Assembly: GCA_035623335.1 (NCBI GenBank) | Contig: DASPTQ010000099.1 | Coordinates: 20,262 to 84,261, forward strand | DNA length: 64,000 nucleotides | From: JAFAGX01 sp035623335 | Lineage (GTDB): Bacteria; Acidobacteriota; Terriglobia; Terriglobales; Acidobacteriaceae | Reading direction: 5' to 3' | Shown here: positions 42,348 through 50,845 of the stretch, in pieces | How positions within the stretch are numbered: position 1 is the first letter of the stretch | Layout: every line of letters begins with the position of its first letter | Program-made: the position numbers and the translations under genes | Notes under the pieces: model-generated | Seen by the model: only the letters and a program-made list of their open reading frames with translations | Databases searched by the model: none | Told to the model about the DNA's origin: nothing

Positions 42348-43759
42348 TCGAGTACGTGTACCAAGTGCTCAGGAGCGTAAGAGGAAACAGCCAGAGAAGG
42401 CTGAGTTACTCCCTCCTCGGTTGCGCTGGCAGCTTCCGCGTCGGAAGGAGTCTCCTTCAGATCTGCGACGAACGCAGGTGTAGCAGATATCATGGCGAGC
42501 AGGGAATACCACACCAAAATACTCTGATCAAAATAGATGATTCCAAAAAATCCTATGGTATTGGCGAAAAGGCTGGCACCCAGCGCCCAGATCAGGCGAT
42601 CATCCTTGCGGGAGCTCCGCAGGAGCTTTCTCGACTTGCCCACCTGTTTGTAGGCATAAACAAACACAGCGATGAATGCAAGAAAGGCAATCAGGCCCCC
42701 GCCCACTCCCGCGGCGACAAACGCGTTATCTACATCCCACATGTCATAGCCCCAGTTCGCGTTGTTCCGGGTTCCGATCAGCCACCATTCTCCGAAATGC
42801 CGAATGAAGTTATCGATCAACATGGCTCGATGATACCCGCTGCCACCAAGGGCGCCTCCCGCGCGGGCGATCAGCATCCACACCGGAGCCTTCATTACCA
42901 GATGTAAGCCCACAACTCCCAGGGCCGCGCCCCACCTCAGCATTCGCAGCCTTGCCCGGTAGGGCCAAAGGAGCAAAGCACCGATCCCTGCGGCGCAGGT
43001 CATCAGGGGTGTACTGGAGGCGGAAGCGACCGCCATCCCTATCGAGGCCGCTATGCCCATCGCCGGAATGGCTCGGTGCCGCTTCCCCTGCCACCAAAGC
43101 CCTACGAACATAGGCAGCAACATCGCGCCAATCGTTCCGGCGATAATGGGGTGCCGGAAAGGACCTTCCGCACGAATGGCTCCCTCGCGAATCGCGGAAA
43201 GGGACGGAGCTCCCAGGATCTCGAACAGGTTATGCTGCGTGAAGTGCTCGATCAGCAACGCCGGTGCGATGATGCTCATGGTGATCGCCAGCGCCTTGAT
43301 GACGCGAACGACATCGGCCTTGGTACGGATTAGCAAACGAACCAGAAAATATGATCCAAGCGTAGTCCAGAGAAAGCCCAGTCGGTTGGTCACCGCACTC
43401 ATAGTTCCCCAAAGAATGCAGAAGAAGGTCGCACCGCCAAGGGCCCAGACCAGGAACGCTTTGTCAATCGAGTTCATCCTCGGCACGCGAATCTCTCTAC
43501 GCAACCCTAGGCGAAGCCAGGCTGTGCCCAACAAGACACGAAGCGCGAGAAAGTGAAGTCCGGCGATGACGATGTTTGTCTCCGACGGCAGCAACAGACC
43601 GGCCACCAGCAAAACAACGATCACAAACCTGCGGCGGACACCGATGATCAGCGCCATGGCCCCCAAGAGAACAATCAGCGCCGCCAGCGTCACAGAGGTG
43701 TCCCCACCTCCGCCGAAGTAGTAATTGCTCGGCATGTCGTAACTGTATTGTGAGTTCAT
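42344..43759 (-). CDS. O-antigen ligase/polymerase-like membrane protein (Wzy-like)
   Basis: A 471-residue protein with about ten to twelve transmembrane helices. A large loop in the second half (residues about 295-345: ALGGSGYHRAMLIDNFIRHF, GTRNNANWGYDMWDVDNAF) is typical of the periplasmic loop of O-antigen polymerases and ligases. EGPFRHPIIAGTIGAMLLP is another family-like motif. It probably polymerises repeat units delivered by the flippase. Sequence identity in this family is low, so the call rests on topology, motif and position between flippase and glycosyltransferase. Confidence 0.82.
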   Translation of the reverse strand: MNSQYSYDMPSNYYFGGGGDTSVTLAALIVLLGAMALIIGVRRRFVIVVLLVAGLLLPSETNIVIAGLHFLALRVLLGTAWLRLGLRREIRVPRMNSIDKAFLVWALGGATFFCILWGTMSAVTNRLGFLWTTLGSYFLVRLLIRTKADVVRVIKALAITMSIIAPALLIEHFTQHNLFEILGAPSLSAIREGAIRAEGPFRHPIIAGTIGAMLLPMFVGLWWQGKRHRAIPAMGIAASIGMAVASASSTPLMTCAAGIGALLLWPYRARLRMLRWGAALGVVGLHLVMKAPVWMLIARAGGALGGSGYHRAMLIDNFIRHFGEWWLIGTRNNANWGYDMWDVDNAFVAAGVGGGLIAFLAFIAVFVYAYKQVGKSRKLLRSSRKDDRLIWALGASLFANTIGFFGIIYFDQSILVWYSLLAMISATPAFVADLKETPSDAEAASATEEGVTQPSLAVSSYAPEHLVHVLE

Positions 43760-43810
43760 CGATCCGCTGGCATTCGTGGGAAGATATTTGGATAGGGCAA
43801 CAGTCTTCGT

Positions 43811-45250
43811 TCAAGAAAACAGTGCGATCGAACGACAGAGGAATACCGTAAGAAACACCACCAGGGCAAACACCCCAAAGCAGGCTAATTCGGTTCGAAG
43901 TACAAACCTGACCCGTTTCTGAAGTCCCACCAGCATCACTACATACTGAATCAACGGAGAGAACGCAAGCACCCAGATCGCCTCTCGAAGTCCAAACCAA
44001 CTGAAGGCAATGCTCAGCCCCACCGCTAGATAGATCACCCTCGCCGTATTGCCAATCGCGGCATATCGGGTTACCCCCACTGCCAGCATCATGGCAGACG
44101 CAGCCGAACCGAACAGCTCCAAGGCGGAGCGGAAACCGAGCAACTGCAGCATCCAGGCGGTGGCGGCATACTGAGGTCGCAGCACCAACCCGACGACGGG
44201 ACGGCTCAGCGTGATGAAACCAACCGCCATGGTCAGGCTGGCCAGGAGGAAAACCAGACGAAACTTCCGGAAGTGTAACCCTGCCTTGACGCCGTTCTCC
44301 CGCGCTGTATCGGAAATCATGGGAAAGAAGACGTTGGAGATGACTCGCTGTACGATGCCAAACGGTGCGTAGGACATGCTCAGGGCTAAAGAAAAGCACC
44401 CCAATTCAGCTACCGACGCGAATTTGCCCACGATCAGACGTTCTGATTCGGTGGAGAAGAAATAGGTGGCCGAGGAAAGGAAGATCCCACCACCAAAGAT
44501 CATGATGTCCCGAGCCGCTTGCCTTTCCCAGCGCAATCCCGGCATTCTCTCGGCCATAATATGAGAGACCACAACATACGCAAGTGCGGTTGTTACCTTG
44601 CCGGCAACCAGCGCCCAGGCAGTAGGAGATACCAAGGCCCACACGATCGCGGCGAGGAGGCCGGTCGCGTCCCCGATCACATTGACCGTGGTAAGCTTTC
44701 CCATCTGCACTCGCCGGGTCATGAGCCATATCGACATGCTGGCAAATCCGCGAATGCCCACGGAAAACGATCCCACCACCGCTAGCCAGCGGACTTCAGG
44801 CTGGTGATAGAAGGCGGCAAAAGGCACAGCCAGTGCAACCGCGATTAAGCAGAGAAACAAACTGCGCCCCACCTGAATGGCGAAGGCGGTATCGAGAAAA
44901 GCTTCTTCTTCCCCGCGTGGGTGTTGAACAATGTCTAGCCCAATTCCCAGATCAGAGAGTACTTCCAGACCGGTCAGAAAGACATTCACCAAAGCCATCA
45001 GTCCGAAAGCCTTGGGGTCCAGCAAGAGGCGAGCCAGCACAAGCGTGGATGCCAACTTTAAGAGTTGGCTAGTACCGTACCCAGCGAAGGTCCAAGCGCT
45101 GCCATGGACCGCAACCATGATGCGGTCGGTAACCAAAGTTCCACGCAGTCCAGGAACGAGTCCTAGCACCCGACCGGCGAAGCGTCTCGTGAGAGATGGC
45201 CTCGCCGTAGCCATGACATCGGATGCTACAAATGGAACCGAGTCGCCCAA
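43811..45250 (-). CDS. lipid-linked oligosaccharide flippase (Wzx-like, MOP superfamily)
   Basis: About 479 residues with twelve or more transmembrane helices. The N-terminal AGYGTSQLLKLASTLVLARLL, LDPKAFGLMALVNVFLTGLEVL and the following DLGIGLDIVQHPR are standard for polysaccharide-exporter flippases. It should move undecaprenyl-linked repeat units to the periplasmic face. The frame is open to GTG at 45268, but TTG at 45250 lies two bases after the acyltransferase stop and has GGAAGG 7 bases upstream, so I prefer it. It lies between acyltransferase and polymerase genes. Confidence 0.9.
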   Translation of the reverse strand: MGDSVPFVASDVMATARPSLTRRFAGRVLGLVPGLRGTLVTDRIMVAVHGSAWTFAGYGTSQLLKLASTLVLARLLLDPKAFGLMALVNVFLTGLEVLSDLGIGLDIVQHPRGEEEAFLDTAFAIQVGRSLFLCLIAVALAVPFAAFYHQPEVRWLAVVGSFSVGIRGFASMSIWLMTRRVQMGKLTTVNVIGDATGLLAAIVWALVSPTAWALVAGKVTTALAYVVVSHIMAERMPGLRWERQAARDIMIFGGGIFLSSATYFFSTESERLIVGKFASVAELGCFSLALSMSYAPFGIVQRVISNVFFPMISDTARENGVKAGLHFRKFRLVFLLASLTMAVGFITLSRPVVGLVLRPQYAATAWMLQLLGFRSALELFGSAASAMMLAVGVTRYAAIGNTARVIYLAVGLSIAFSWFGLREAIWVLAFSPLIQYVVMLVGLQKRVRFVLRTELACFGVFALVVFLTVFLCRSIALFS

Positions 45251-45251
45251 G

Positions 45252-45929
45252 CTAATCCCTTCCTTCACAGCATTTCACCCACTGTCCGGATGCCTCATCA
45301 AATCGCCGAACTACTCTCGCCGGATTCCCCACCAGGACACTAAACGGAGGATGACTTTTGGTGACCACGGCGTAAGCGCCCACCACGCTATTGCGCCCCA
45401 ACACCAATTCGTCTTTTCCCGAAAGCACCATGCTTCCGTATCCCAGCCAACAATTACGCTCGATCACGATTCTGCCCCCCGGCCGAAGTCCCTGGTCATG
45501 GATGGGCAGGTTGGGATCTGCGTATTCATGATTATGATCCGTCACGAACACACCCGGCGCGAACAGAACGTTGTCTTGAATGCAAATCTGATTGACCGCA
45601 GAAATCACCGACCTACGCCCGATATTACTGCCCTTGCCGATGATTAACGCAGGCTCGGATCTCTGGGAAGCGATCGGAACATTGAGCCAGACGTCTCGAT
45701 CTAACAGTACAAAATCCCCGATTCGAATCTGATGTGAGTAACACCGCTGAATGTCACAGCTGTAGTGAATCGAGACTCCCTTGCCGAACCCGTCGAAACC
45801 ATACGTTAGTTTCAGCCAAATCGAATTGGCTTTGATCAAAGATCGTGAAACCCACATCAGGGGATCTTGCCGGCGATTTATCGCCGATTCCAGTGATTGG
45901 TTTTCTCTCATCGAGACGGCGACGTCCAT
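45252..45929 (-). CDS. left-handed beta-helix acyltransferase (O-acetyltransferase type)
   Basis: A 225-residue hexapeptide-repeat acetyltransferase of the WbbJ/maltose-acetyltransferase class. Repeats include IRIGDFVLLDRDVWLNV, LIIGKGSNIGRRSVISAVN, the active-site segment VFVTDHNHEYADPNLPIHDQ (catalytic His), IVIERNCWLGYGSMV, LVLGRNSVVGAYAVV and VLVGNPARVVRRF. It probably acetylates a hydroxyl of the glycan repeat unit with acetyl-CoA. Its ATG shares one base with the upstream glycosyltransferase stop (TGATG), indicating coupling. Confidence 0.9.
   Translation of the reverse strand: MDVAVSMRENQSLESAINRRQDPLMWVSRSLIKANSIWLKLTYGFDGFGKGVSIHYSCDIQRCYSHQIRIGDFVLLDRDVWLNVPIASQRSEPALIIGKGSNIGRRSVISAVNQICIQDNVLFAPGVFVTDHNHEYADPNLPIHDQGLRPGGRIVIERNCWLGYGSMVLSGKDELVLGRNSVVGAYAVVTKSHPPFSVLVGNPARVVRRFDEASGQWVKCCEGRD
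45258..45263 (-). promoter_or_regulatory. ribosome binding site deciding the flippase TTG start
   Basis: GGAAGG on the minus strand, 7 bases upstream of TTG at 45250. It lies within the last codons of the acyltransferase gene. Confidence 0.5.
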
Positions 45930-46876
45930 CAGGTTTGCAGGATCCTCACGGCCATCGCTGGATACCGCCGGGTCATCCTGTGAATCACTCTCCGGTATTT
46001 CTCAACCTTTTCGAGGGCCCAGCTCGACACGGAGGCACCAACAATGTCTAGTTCTCCCATTCTGGCAATGGTAACTTCTCGACGCCGTCGCTCCAATTCT
46101 TGCCGTGAAATCTTCTTGAGTCTTGCCAATTGTTCCGTAGCTTCCACTTTCTCGTTGAAGACTTCCAGGCACTTCACAGCACACTCTCGCATGCCGACCT
46201 CGTCGTTCTTAGCCCTCTGCCAGAGACTTCCAGGTGCTCCCTGGCGCCAGACGACCAAGGCATCTCTGATAAATGCCCAGGCATTTCCTTCGAGAGCCAG
46301 ACGCAGGGCAAGATCGTAATCCTCCATGAGTTTTAAGCGTTCGTCGTAGCCCCCAAGCCTTCTCAGCACGTCCGCACGTATGGCGGCGCACTGGTTGAAC
46401 AAGATGAAGGTTGTCACCAAGACCTCGGCAACGTTGCTCCAAATGCCCTCGTCGACGGTGGGACGAATGGGAGCCAAGTCAAACGAGGTCGTCGGCGCCT
46501 TTCCGCTAAAGTACATCTGAGCATTGCACAGGCAGCAGGGAACCGACGGTCCTGCGCGGTCGAGGAGCGCAACCTGGCGTTCGAGCTTGGTGGGCATCCA
46601 AAGGTCGTCCGAATCCTGAAATGCGATAATTTCACCCTGTGCTATCTCGGCTCCTCGATTGCGTGCAGCGCCAGGTCCGCCGTTGGCTTGGGCGATAACA
46701 CGAATACGGTTACCGAACCGCTTCAACGTTGACTGTGTATCGTCGGTCGACCCATCGTCTACAACTATGATCTCGGTGTTCTTGTAGGTCTGCTCGAGAA
46801 CATTCTCGACAGCTCGACCCACAAGGAGAGAGCGATTGTAGGTGGGTATAATTACACTGACCAGGGGATACGCCAT
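45929..46876 (-). CDS. glycosyltransferase family 2
   Basis: A 315-residue GT-A enzyme. VSVIIPTYNRSLLVGRAVEN, EIIVVDDGSTDDTQSTLKRF, NGGPGAARNRGAEIAQGEII, AFQDSDDLWMPTKLERQVAL (DxD-like) and GGYDERLKLMEDYDLALRLAL (catalytic ED) form a textbook family 2 set. The C-terminal 90 residues are helical and charged. It is the first gene of a close-packed unit with acyltransferase, flippase, polymerase and two more glycosyltransferases. ATG at 46876 has only a weak ribosome site. Confidence 0.93.
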   Translation of the reverse strand: MAYPLVSVIIPTYNRSLLVGRAVENVLEQTYKNTEIIVVDDGSTDDTQSTLKRFGNRIRVIAQANGGPGAARNRGAEIAQGEIIAFQDSDDLWMPTKLERQVALLDRAGPSVPCCLCNAQMYFSGKAPTTSFDLAPIRPTVDEGIWSNVAEVLVTTFILFNQCAAIRADVLRRLGGYDERLKLMEDYDLALRLALEGNAWAFIRDALVVWRQGAPGSLWQRAKNDEVGMRECAVKCLEVFNEKVEATEQLARLKKISRQELERRRREVTIARMGELDIVGASVSSWALEKVEKYRRVIHRMTRRYPAMAVRILQT

Positions 46877-46976
46877 GGTTTGCAGGAGACGGAGCTGCCT
46901 CGAACAGGTCTTCTGTGACGAGAGAAGCGCGGCACTACGGAAAGCGGGGAGAAGAACGGGGACCTAGCCTTGGGAG

Positions 46977-47008
46977 ATAGCGGACAACAGGATTCTGTTG
47001 TCCGCTAT
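46977..47008. terminator. perfect 14-bp hairpin between the beta-helix and glycosyltransferase genes
   Basis: ATAGCGGACAACAG pairs exactly with CTGTTGTCCGCTAT around a GATT loop. It lies 114 bases beyond the stop of the minus-strand beta-helix gene and 101 bases before the next minus-strand gene. The stem is strong enough to terminate or stabilise RNA, but no T tract follows on the minus strand, so a factor-assisted terminator, mRNA-end stabiliser or protein-binding site is possible. Confidence 0.5.
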
Positions 47009-47121
47009 TGCCTCAGGTTAGACCAATTCGACATTCGCCGAGCAGCTCATAGTTCCAAATTCGAAACGGCCATCTTCCACGACTCACAGCCCAGCTACGC
47101 TTGCAGGCCAGAATCAACCGA

Positions 47122-48738
47122 TCACTGCACGATGGCAGAAAGGTCGGTAGGGGGAGCCGGCGGAGAGCTAGTGCCCACGGAAGACGAAGAAAACGGGTAC
47201 GCCCCAGCATCCCAGCTCCCGGAGCCCGCACGCGTCAGGCATCCATTGCCACAGGAACCGCCCGCACCGAAAGTCTGTGGTGCTCCAGTATCGAGTGCTG
47301 ACAGGCCAAGGCTTGTAAGGTTCGTTCCTAATCCGATCGCTGGCGAGCCGGATTGCAACGTGTAGGGAGTGGAATTCAGCTCAGGGTTCGATTGCTTGCT
47401 GTTGGCATCATAGCCGGCAGAAGTCCAGGTGGAATAGGAAGCTGTCGAGCCGGTGGCCTGGCTTCCCCAGGCATTGCTACCAATATTCCAGTCATTGAAA
47501 TTGCTGGTCGTAACGGTTGCTTCGAATTGCGAGAGAGACCCCCAGTAGGTACTATAGGCAAACATCCCGCTGGGACCGGTGCAGACGTTATTCTCAATAT
47601 TGGCCTTTCCGGTAATGTTCAGCATGATGCAGACATCGCGTGAGGTAGCACCAACAATTGTGTTGTTGTACACATTCATGTTGTGGCCCATATTCGAGGA
47701 CTGCCCAAGCCACATCAGGCCGTAAATCACATTACTGGTATTAACAAGGGAATTATTGTAGATCGTGCAGCTCGAGAAATCCGCGCAGTAGATAAAGCCC
47801 GTCGGAGAACCGACTCCTAAATTGCCATAGATGTAGTTATCGTAGATATTGGCACTGATTCCGGCTGACGGGTTACCGACGTTGAACAGAATGATCCCAT
47901 CCTGGTGGAAAGCGCCGGTGGGAAACTGCCAGTTCGTCCAATTTGTGATCGTGTTGTCATAAATCGAGACATTGTTGAAGGTGTCGCCAGAATCCCCGCC
48001 ACCTACGTTAACGCCCCAGTCCATGTCGCTGATCGAGTTCGAGTAAATCTGAATGTTGCTGGCGTCTCCGCCCGGGTCCCCAGCGAACTGGATACCAGTC
48101 TTGGCCTGGGAAACGGTATTATGATCGACCTTGGAGTTGGTAGCGTTGCCGTTGAAAACGATATCCGTAGTGCTTGCACCACCCGTGTCGGAAGCATTGC
48201 TGCTGCTTCCTTGATTGATATAGATATTGGAGATCGTTAAGTTCTTAACTTCAGAATTCGTGCAGTTCGATCCGAAAAAGCCCGTACTGGTCTGATGATT
48301 GGCTAAGCTGGTCCCGTTTGCCGTGTTTTGAATAATGCCGTTGGTGCCACCATCCACGACAATGTAGCTCAGATTGGAGCAGTTGATGGCGCCGTTGGCG
48401 GACCAGAAAGGAGCGGTGAGCTGGGCGCCGGTGTCGAATTTCAGAACAACAGGATTGCCGTTCACGCCGCTACCGTGGAAAGTAAACTCCGTGGCGCCGC
48501 CCGATCCAGTGAATGTTCCACATATGAGCACCGTCGTTCCCGGCCCGATCTGACTGGCACCGCTGCCCCAGTTGGCAGAGCTATTGAAAAAAGCTGGTGT
48601 TTGCACATTGGCCGTGCAGTTACCGCTGGCGCTTCCACTTTGCGTGATGTAAATGTTAGGGGCGGAAGCGAAAGCCGAACCGACTGCGGGCAAGACAGTG
48701 AAGGCGAGAAGAACAAGAAGCCGTCGAACAACCGTCAT
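47122..48738 (-). CDS. secreted right-handed beta-helix repeat protein
   Basis: A 538-residue exported protein; the signal peptide (residues 1-25) ends AFASA. The body has repeated beta-helix rungs such as SNIQIYSNSISDMDWGVNVGG, NVSIYDNTITNWTNW, ANIYDNYIYGNLGVG, CTIYNNSLVNTSNVI and MNVYNNTIVGATSRDVC, the Asn-rich ladder of pectate-lyase/NosD-like folds. Ser, Asn and Gly are very frequent. No catalytic site was identified. It could be a glycan lyase, epimerase or structural binding protein for the EPS. GGAGG lies 5 bases before ATG at 48738. The C terminus SSPPAPPTDLSAIVQ is not a PEP-CTERM signal. Confidence 0.83.
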   Translation of the reverse strand: MTVVRRLLVLLAFTVLPAVGSAFASAPNIYITQSGSASGNCTANVQTPAFFNSSANWGSGASQIGPGTTVLICGTFTGSGGATEFTFHGSGVNGNPVVLKFDTGAQLTAPFWSANGAINCSNLSYIVVDGGTNGIIQNTANGTSLANHQTSTGFFGSNCTNSEVKNLTISNIYINQGSSSNASDTGGASTTDIVFNGNATNSKVDHNTVSQAKTGIQFAGDPGGDASNIQIYSNSISDMDWGVNVGGGDSGDTFNNVSIYDNTITNWTNWQFPTGAFHQDGIILFNVGNPSAGISANIYDNYIYGNLGVGSPTGFIYCADFSSCTIYNNSLVNTSNVIYGLMWLGQSSNMGHNMNVYNNTIVGATSRDVCIMLNITGKANIENNVCTGPSGMFAYSTYWGSLSQFEATVTTSNFNDWNIGSNAWGSQATGSTASYSTWTSAGYDANSKQSNPELNSTPYTLQSGSPAIGLGTNLTSLGLSALDTGAPQTFGAGGSCGNGCLTRAGSGSWDAGAYPFSSSSVGTSSPPAPPTDLSAIVQ

Positions 48739-49014
48739 ACATTCCTCCGGGGATATGGCTGCATGCTCTTTGTGGCAATCATCGCCAACAGGTTCGCAAG
48801 ACAGCGAAGAAAGTCTGGGGACTAGGTCCCTACGCTTGATTGTGCCCGCCAGTGGCCCAATCCGCTAGGTGTCAGTAGTACACAACTCAGCTGGGCCGCA
48901 AGGACAGTGTCCCTTGTTCCGCGCCTGTCAAGGCTCAACGCCGGCTCGCAGTAAGTATGACGCTAACAAAGTCGACGCCTTACTAAGATGGGTTAGTCAA
49001 ATGGATGCGAGATG

Positions 49015-50268
49015 CTAAACCGTTTGTTGGCCAACCTCAACTTCTTGGCCTGATCGACGCTTAGATGACGTTCGGGCAAAGTCGACTAAGGACTCCACAA
49101 CCCTGCGTTGCTGCTCGCTGGTAAGCTGAGGAAACATCGGCAAGGACAGGATCTCGGCCGCAATTTTTTCTGCCACCGGGAAATCTCCCAGGCTGTGGTG
49201 ACGGGGCGCGTAGGCCTTCTGCTGGTGTAGCGGTATAGGATAGTGAATTCCGGTGCCGATGCCGGCTTTCTTCAAGTGGTTCATCATTCCCTCGCGGTCG
49301 TTGGTGCGAATCACATACAAGTGGTACACCGCTTTCGACCACGACGGCTCGTGCGGAGGGTTCACGCCGCAATCGGCATCCATAAGCAGCCGGCGGTATT
49401 CGGCGGCGCGTTCGCGACGCGCAAGGTTCCACTTCGCTAAGTGCGGCAGCTTGGCGTGAAGCAAACCGGCCTGAATAGCGTCGAGCCGTCCGTTATAGCC
49501 TTCGATGTCATGATAGTATTTTGTGCTCTGACCATGATCCCGAAGCATCTTCATCGTCTTCGCGATCTCGGCATCGGAGGTAGTGGCCGCTCCCGCCTCG
49601 CCGCAGGCTCCTAGGTTCTTTCCCGGATAAAAGCTGAAGGCAGCGGCGCGTCCCATCGAGCCGGCCCTCATCCAGCGGTTGTGCTTGCGGGAGAAATATT
49701 CAGCCCCATGGGCCTGGCAAGCATCTTCCACAAGCACAAGGCCGTGACGTGTCGTCAACTCCAGAATCGGATCCATATCCACAGTCTGTCCGTAAAGGTG
49801 CACGGGAACCACCGCGGTGACAGGCCGGCCGCTGCGCTTGCTGATCAGCCTGCCGGAGGAATTTTTCGCGCACTGATTCTCCAGGTACGTCCGGAGCTTT
49901 GCCGGATCCATGTTATAGGTCTGCTCGTCGATATCGACGAACTCCGGCAATGCGCCTGCTTGCGAGATGGCCTCGGTCGTAGCAATAAATGTGTGCGGCA
50001 CGGTTACGACTACGTCGCCTTGCCTCACGCCACACGCCATCAGGGCGAAACGCAACGCATCCGTTCCGCTGCTGACCGCGACTGCATGTTCTGTGTGGCA
50101 AAACTCGGCAAACGCCTTTTCAAACTCTTCCACCATCGGACCGCCGATAAATCCGGCTGTCCGCAAGGCCTTGCGAAACACTTCGGTGAGTTCTTGTTCG
50201 AGCTCCACATGAGGAGTCACCAGATCTAAGAAAGGAATGCTATTGGGCGGGTTATTAAGAACACTCAC
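49015..50268 (-). CDS. DegT/DnrJ/EryC1 family sugar aminotransferase (WbpE-like)
   Basis: A PLP enzyme that puts an amino group on a keto nucleotide sugar. IPFLDLVTPHVELEQELTEVF, AVSSGTDALRFALMACGV, VPVHLYGQTVDMDPI, EDACQAHGAEY and PLP Lys217 in FYPGKNLGACGEAGA are diagnostic. GTG at 50268 overlaps the acetyltransferase stop by four bases (GTGA) and has GGAGGT six bases upstream. With the acetyltransferase at 50265 and the dehydrogenase at 53836 it matches the WbpB-WbpE-WbpD steps for 2,3-diacetamido-uronic acids. Sugar specificity is inferred from this grouping. Confidence 0.92.
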   Translation of the reverse strand: MSVLNNPPNSIPFLDLVTPHVELEQELTEVFRKALRTAGFIGGPMVEEFEKAFAEFCHTEHAVAVSSGTDALRFALMACGVRQGDVVVTVPHTFIATTEAISQAGALPEFVDIDEQTYNMDPAKLRTYLENQCAKNSSGRLISKRSGRPVTAVVPVHLYGQTVDMDPILELTTRHGLVLVEDACQAHGAEYFSRKHNRWMRAGSMGRAAAFSFYPGKNLGACGEAGAATTSDAEIAKTMKMLRDHGQSTKYYHDIEGYNGRLDAIQAGLLHAKLPHLAKWNLARRERAAEYRRLLMDADCGVNPPHEPSWSKAVYHLYVIRTNDREGMMNHLKKAGIGTGIHYPIPLHQQKAYAPRHHSLGDFPVAEKIAAEILSLPMFPQLTSEQQRRVVESLVDFARTSSKRRSGQEVEVGQQTV

Positions 50269-50771
50269 TTTGAGACCTCCACGGTCTGTTCGATATAACG
50301 CAACACTTTCGCTGGGTTTCCAGCCACGATGCTGTTGGGTGGCACGTCTTTAGTAACCACGCTGCCCGCCCCTACAATCGCGTTCTCACCGATCGTGACC
50401 TTGGAGAGAATCGTCGATCCAGAACCAATCGACGATCCCTTCTTGACCACGGTTCGCTCGACCACCCAGTCGGCCTCGGTTTGCAAAGCCCCCTCACCAG
50501 TAGTCGCACGAGGATAACTGTCGTTGATGAAAGTCACGCCGTGTCCGATGAACACGTTGTCTTCGATGGTGACACCTTCGCAGATGAAGGTATGGCTTGA
50601 AATCTTGCAGCGTTTACCTACGCTTGCGTTCTTCTGGATTTCGACGAAGGCACCAATCTTGGACTCATCGCCGACTTCACATCCATAAAGGTTGATGAAC
50701 TTGGAAAGCTTGACGTCGCGTCCCAGCTTGACGTCGGGTGCGATACAAACGTAAGGATTCGTAGGTGACAA
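50265..50771 (-). CDS. left-handed beta-helix N-acetyltransferase (WbpD/WlbB-like)
   Basis: A hexapeptide-repeat acetyltransferase of 168 residues. YVCIAPDVKLGRDVKLSKFI, YGCEVGDESKIGAFVEIQKN, KISSHTFICEGVTIEDNVFI, GHGVTFINDSYPRATT (NxYxPR motif of WbpD-like enzymes), then ENAIVGAGSVVTKDVPPNSI and VAGNPAKVLRYI. The substrate is probably the 3-amino sugar made by the neighbouring aminotransferase. The frame is open to 50888, overlapping the kinase gene; TTG at 50771 with GAAAGGG six bases upstream removes that overlap and starts at the first repeat. It is translationally coupled to the aminotransferase. Confidence 0.9.
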   Translation of the reverse strand: MSPTNPYVCIAPDVKLGRDVKLSKFINLYGCEVGDESKIGAFVEIQKNASVGKRCKISSHTFICEGVTIEDNVFIGHGVTFINDSYPRATTGEGALQTEADWVVERTVVKKGSSIGSGSTILSKVTIGENAIVGAGSVVTKDVPPNSIVAGNPAKVLRYIEQTVEVSK

Positions 50772-50777
50772 AGAGGC

Positions 50778-50784
50778 CCTTTCA
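50778..50784 (-). promoter_or_regulatory. ribosome binding site for the acetyltransferase TTG start
   Basis: GAAAGGG on the minus strand, six bases before TTG at 50771. It decides against the longer frame that would overlap the aspartate kinase gene. Confidence 0.5.
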
Positions 50785-50845
50785 AATAGCGGATTACCGC
50801 GATAGGAATGACGAAGAGGGGGGAGTCTGTCTGCGAGAAATCTGC

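Noticed and set aside
43497..44399. 300-codon open frame across the flippase-polymerase boundary
   Set aside because: It lies out of frame within two recognisable membrane protein genes and shows no motif of its own.
47122..48738. beta-helix protein as an exosortase substrate
   Set aside because: Its C terminus SSPPAPPTDLSAIVQ lacks the transmembrane helix and basic tail of sorting signals.
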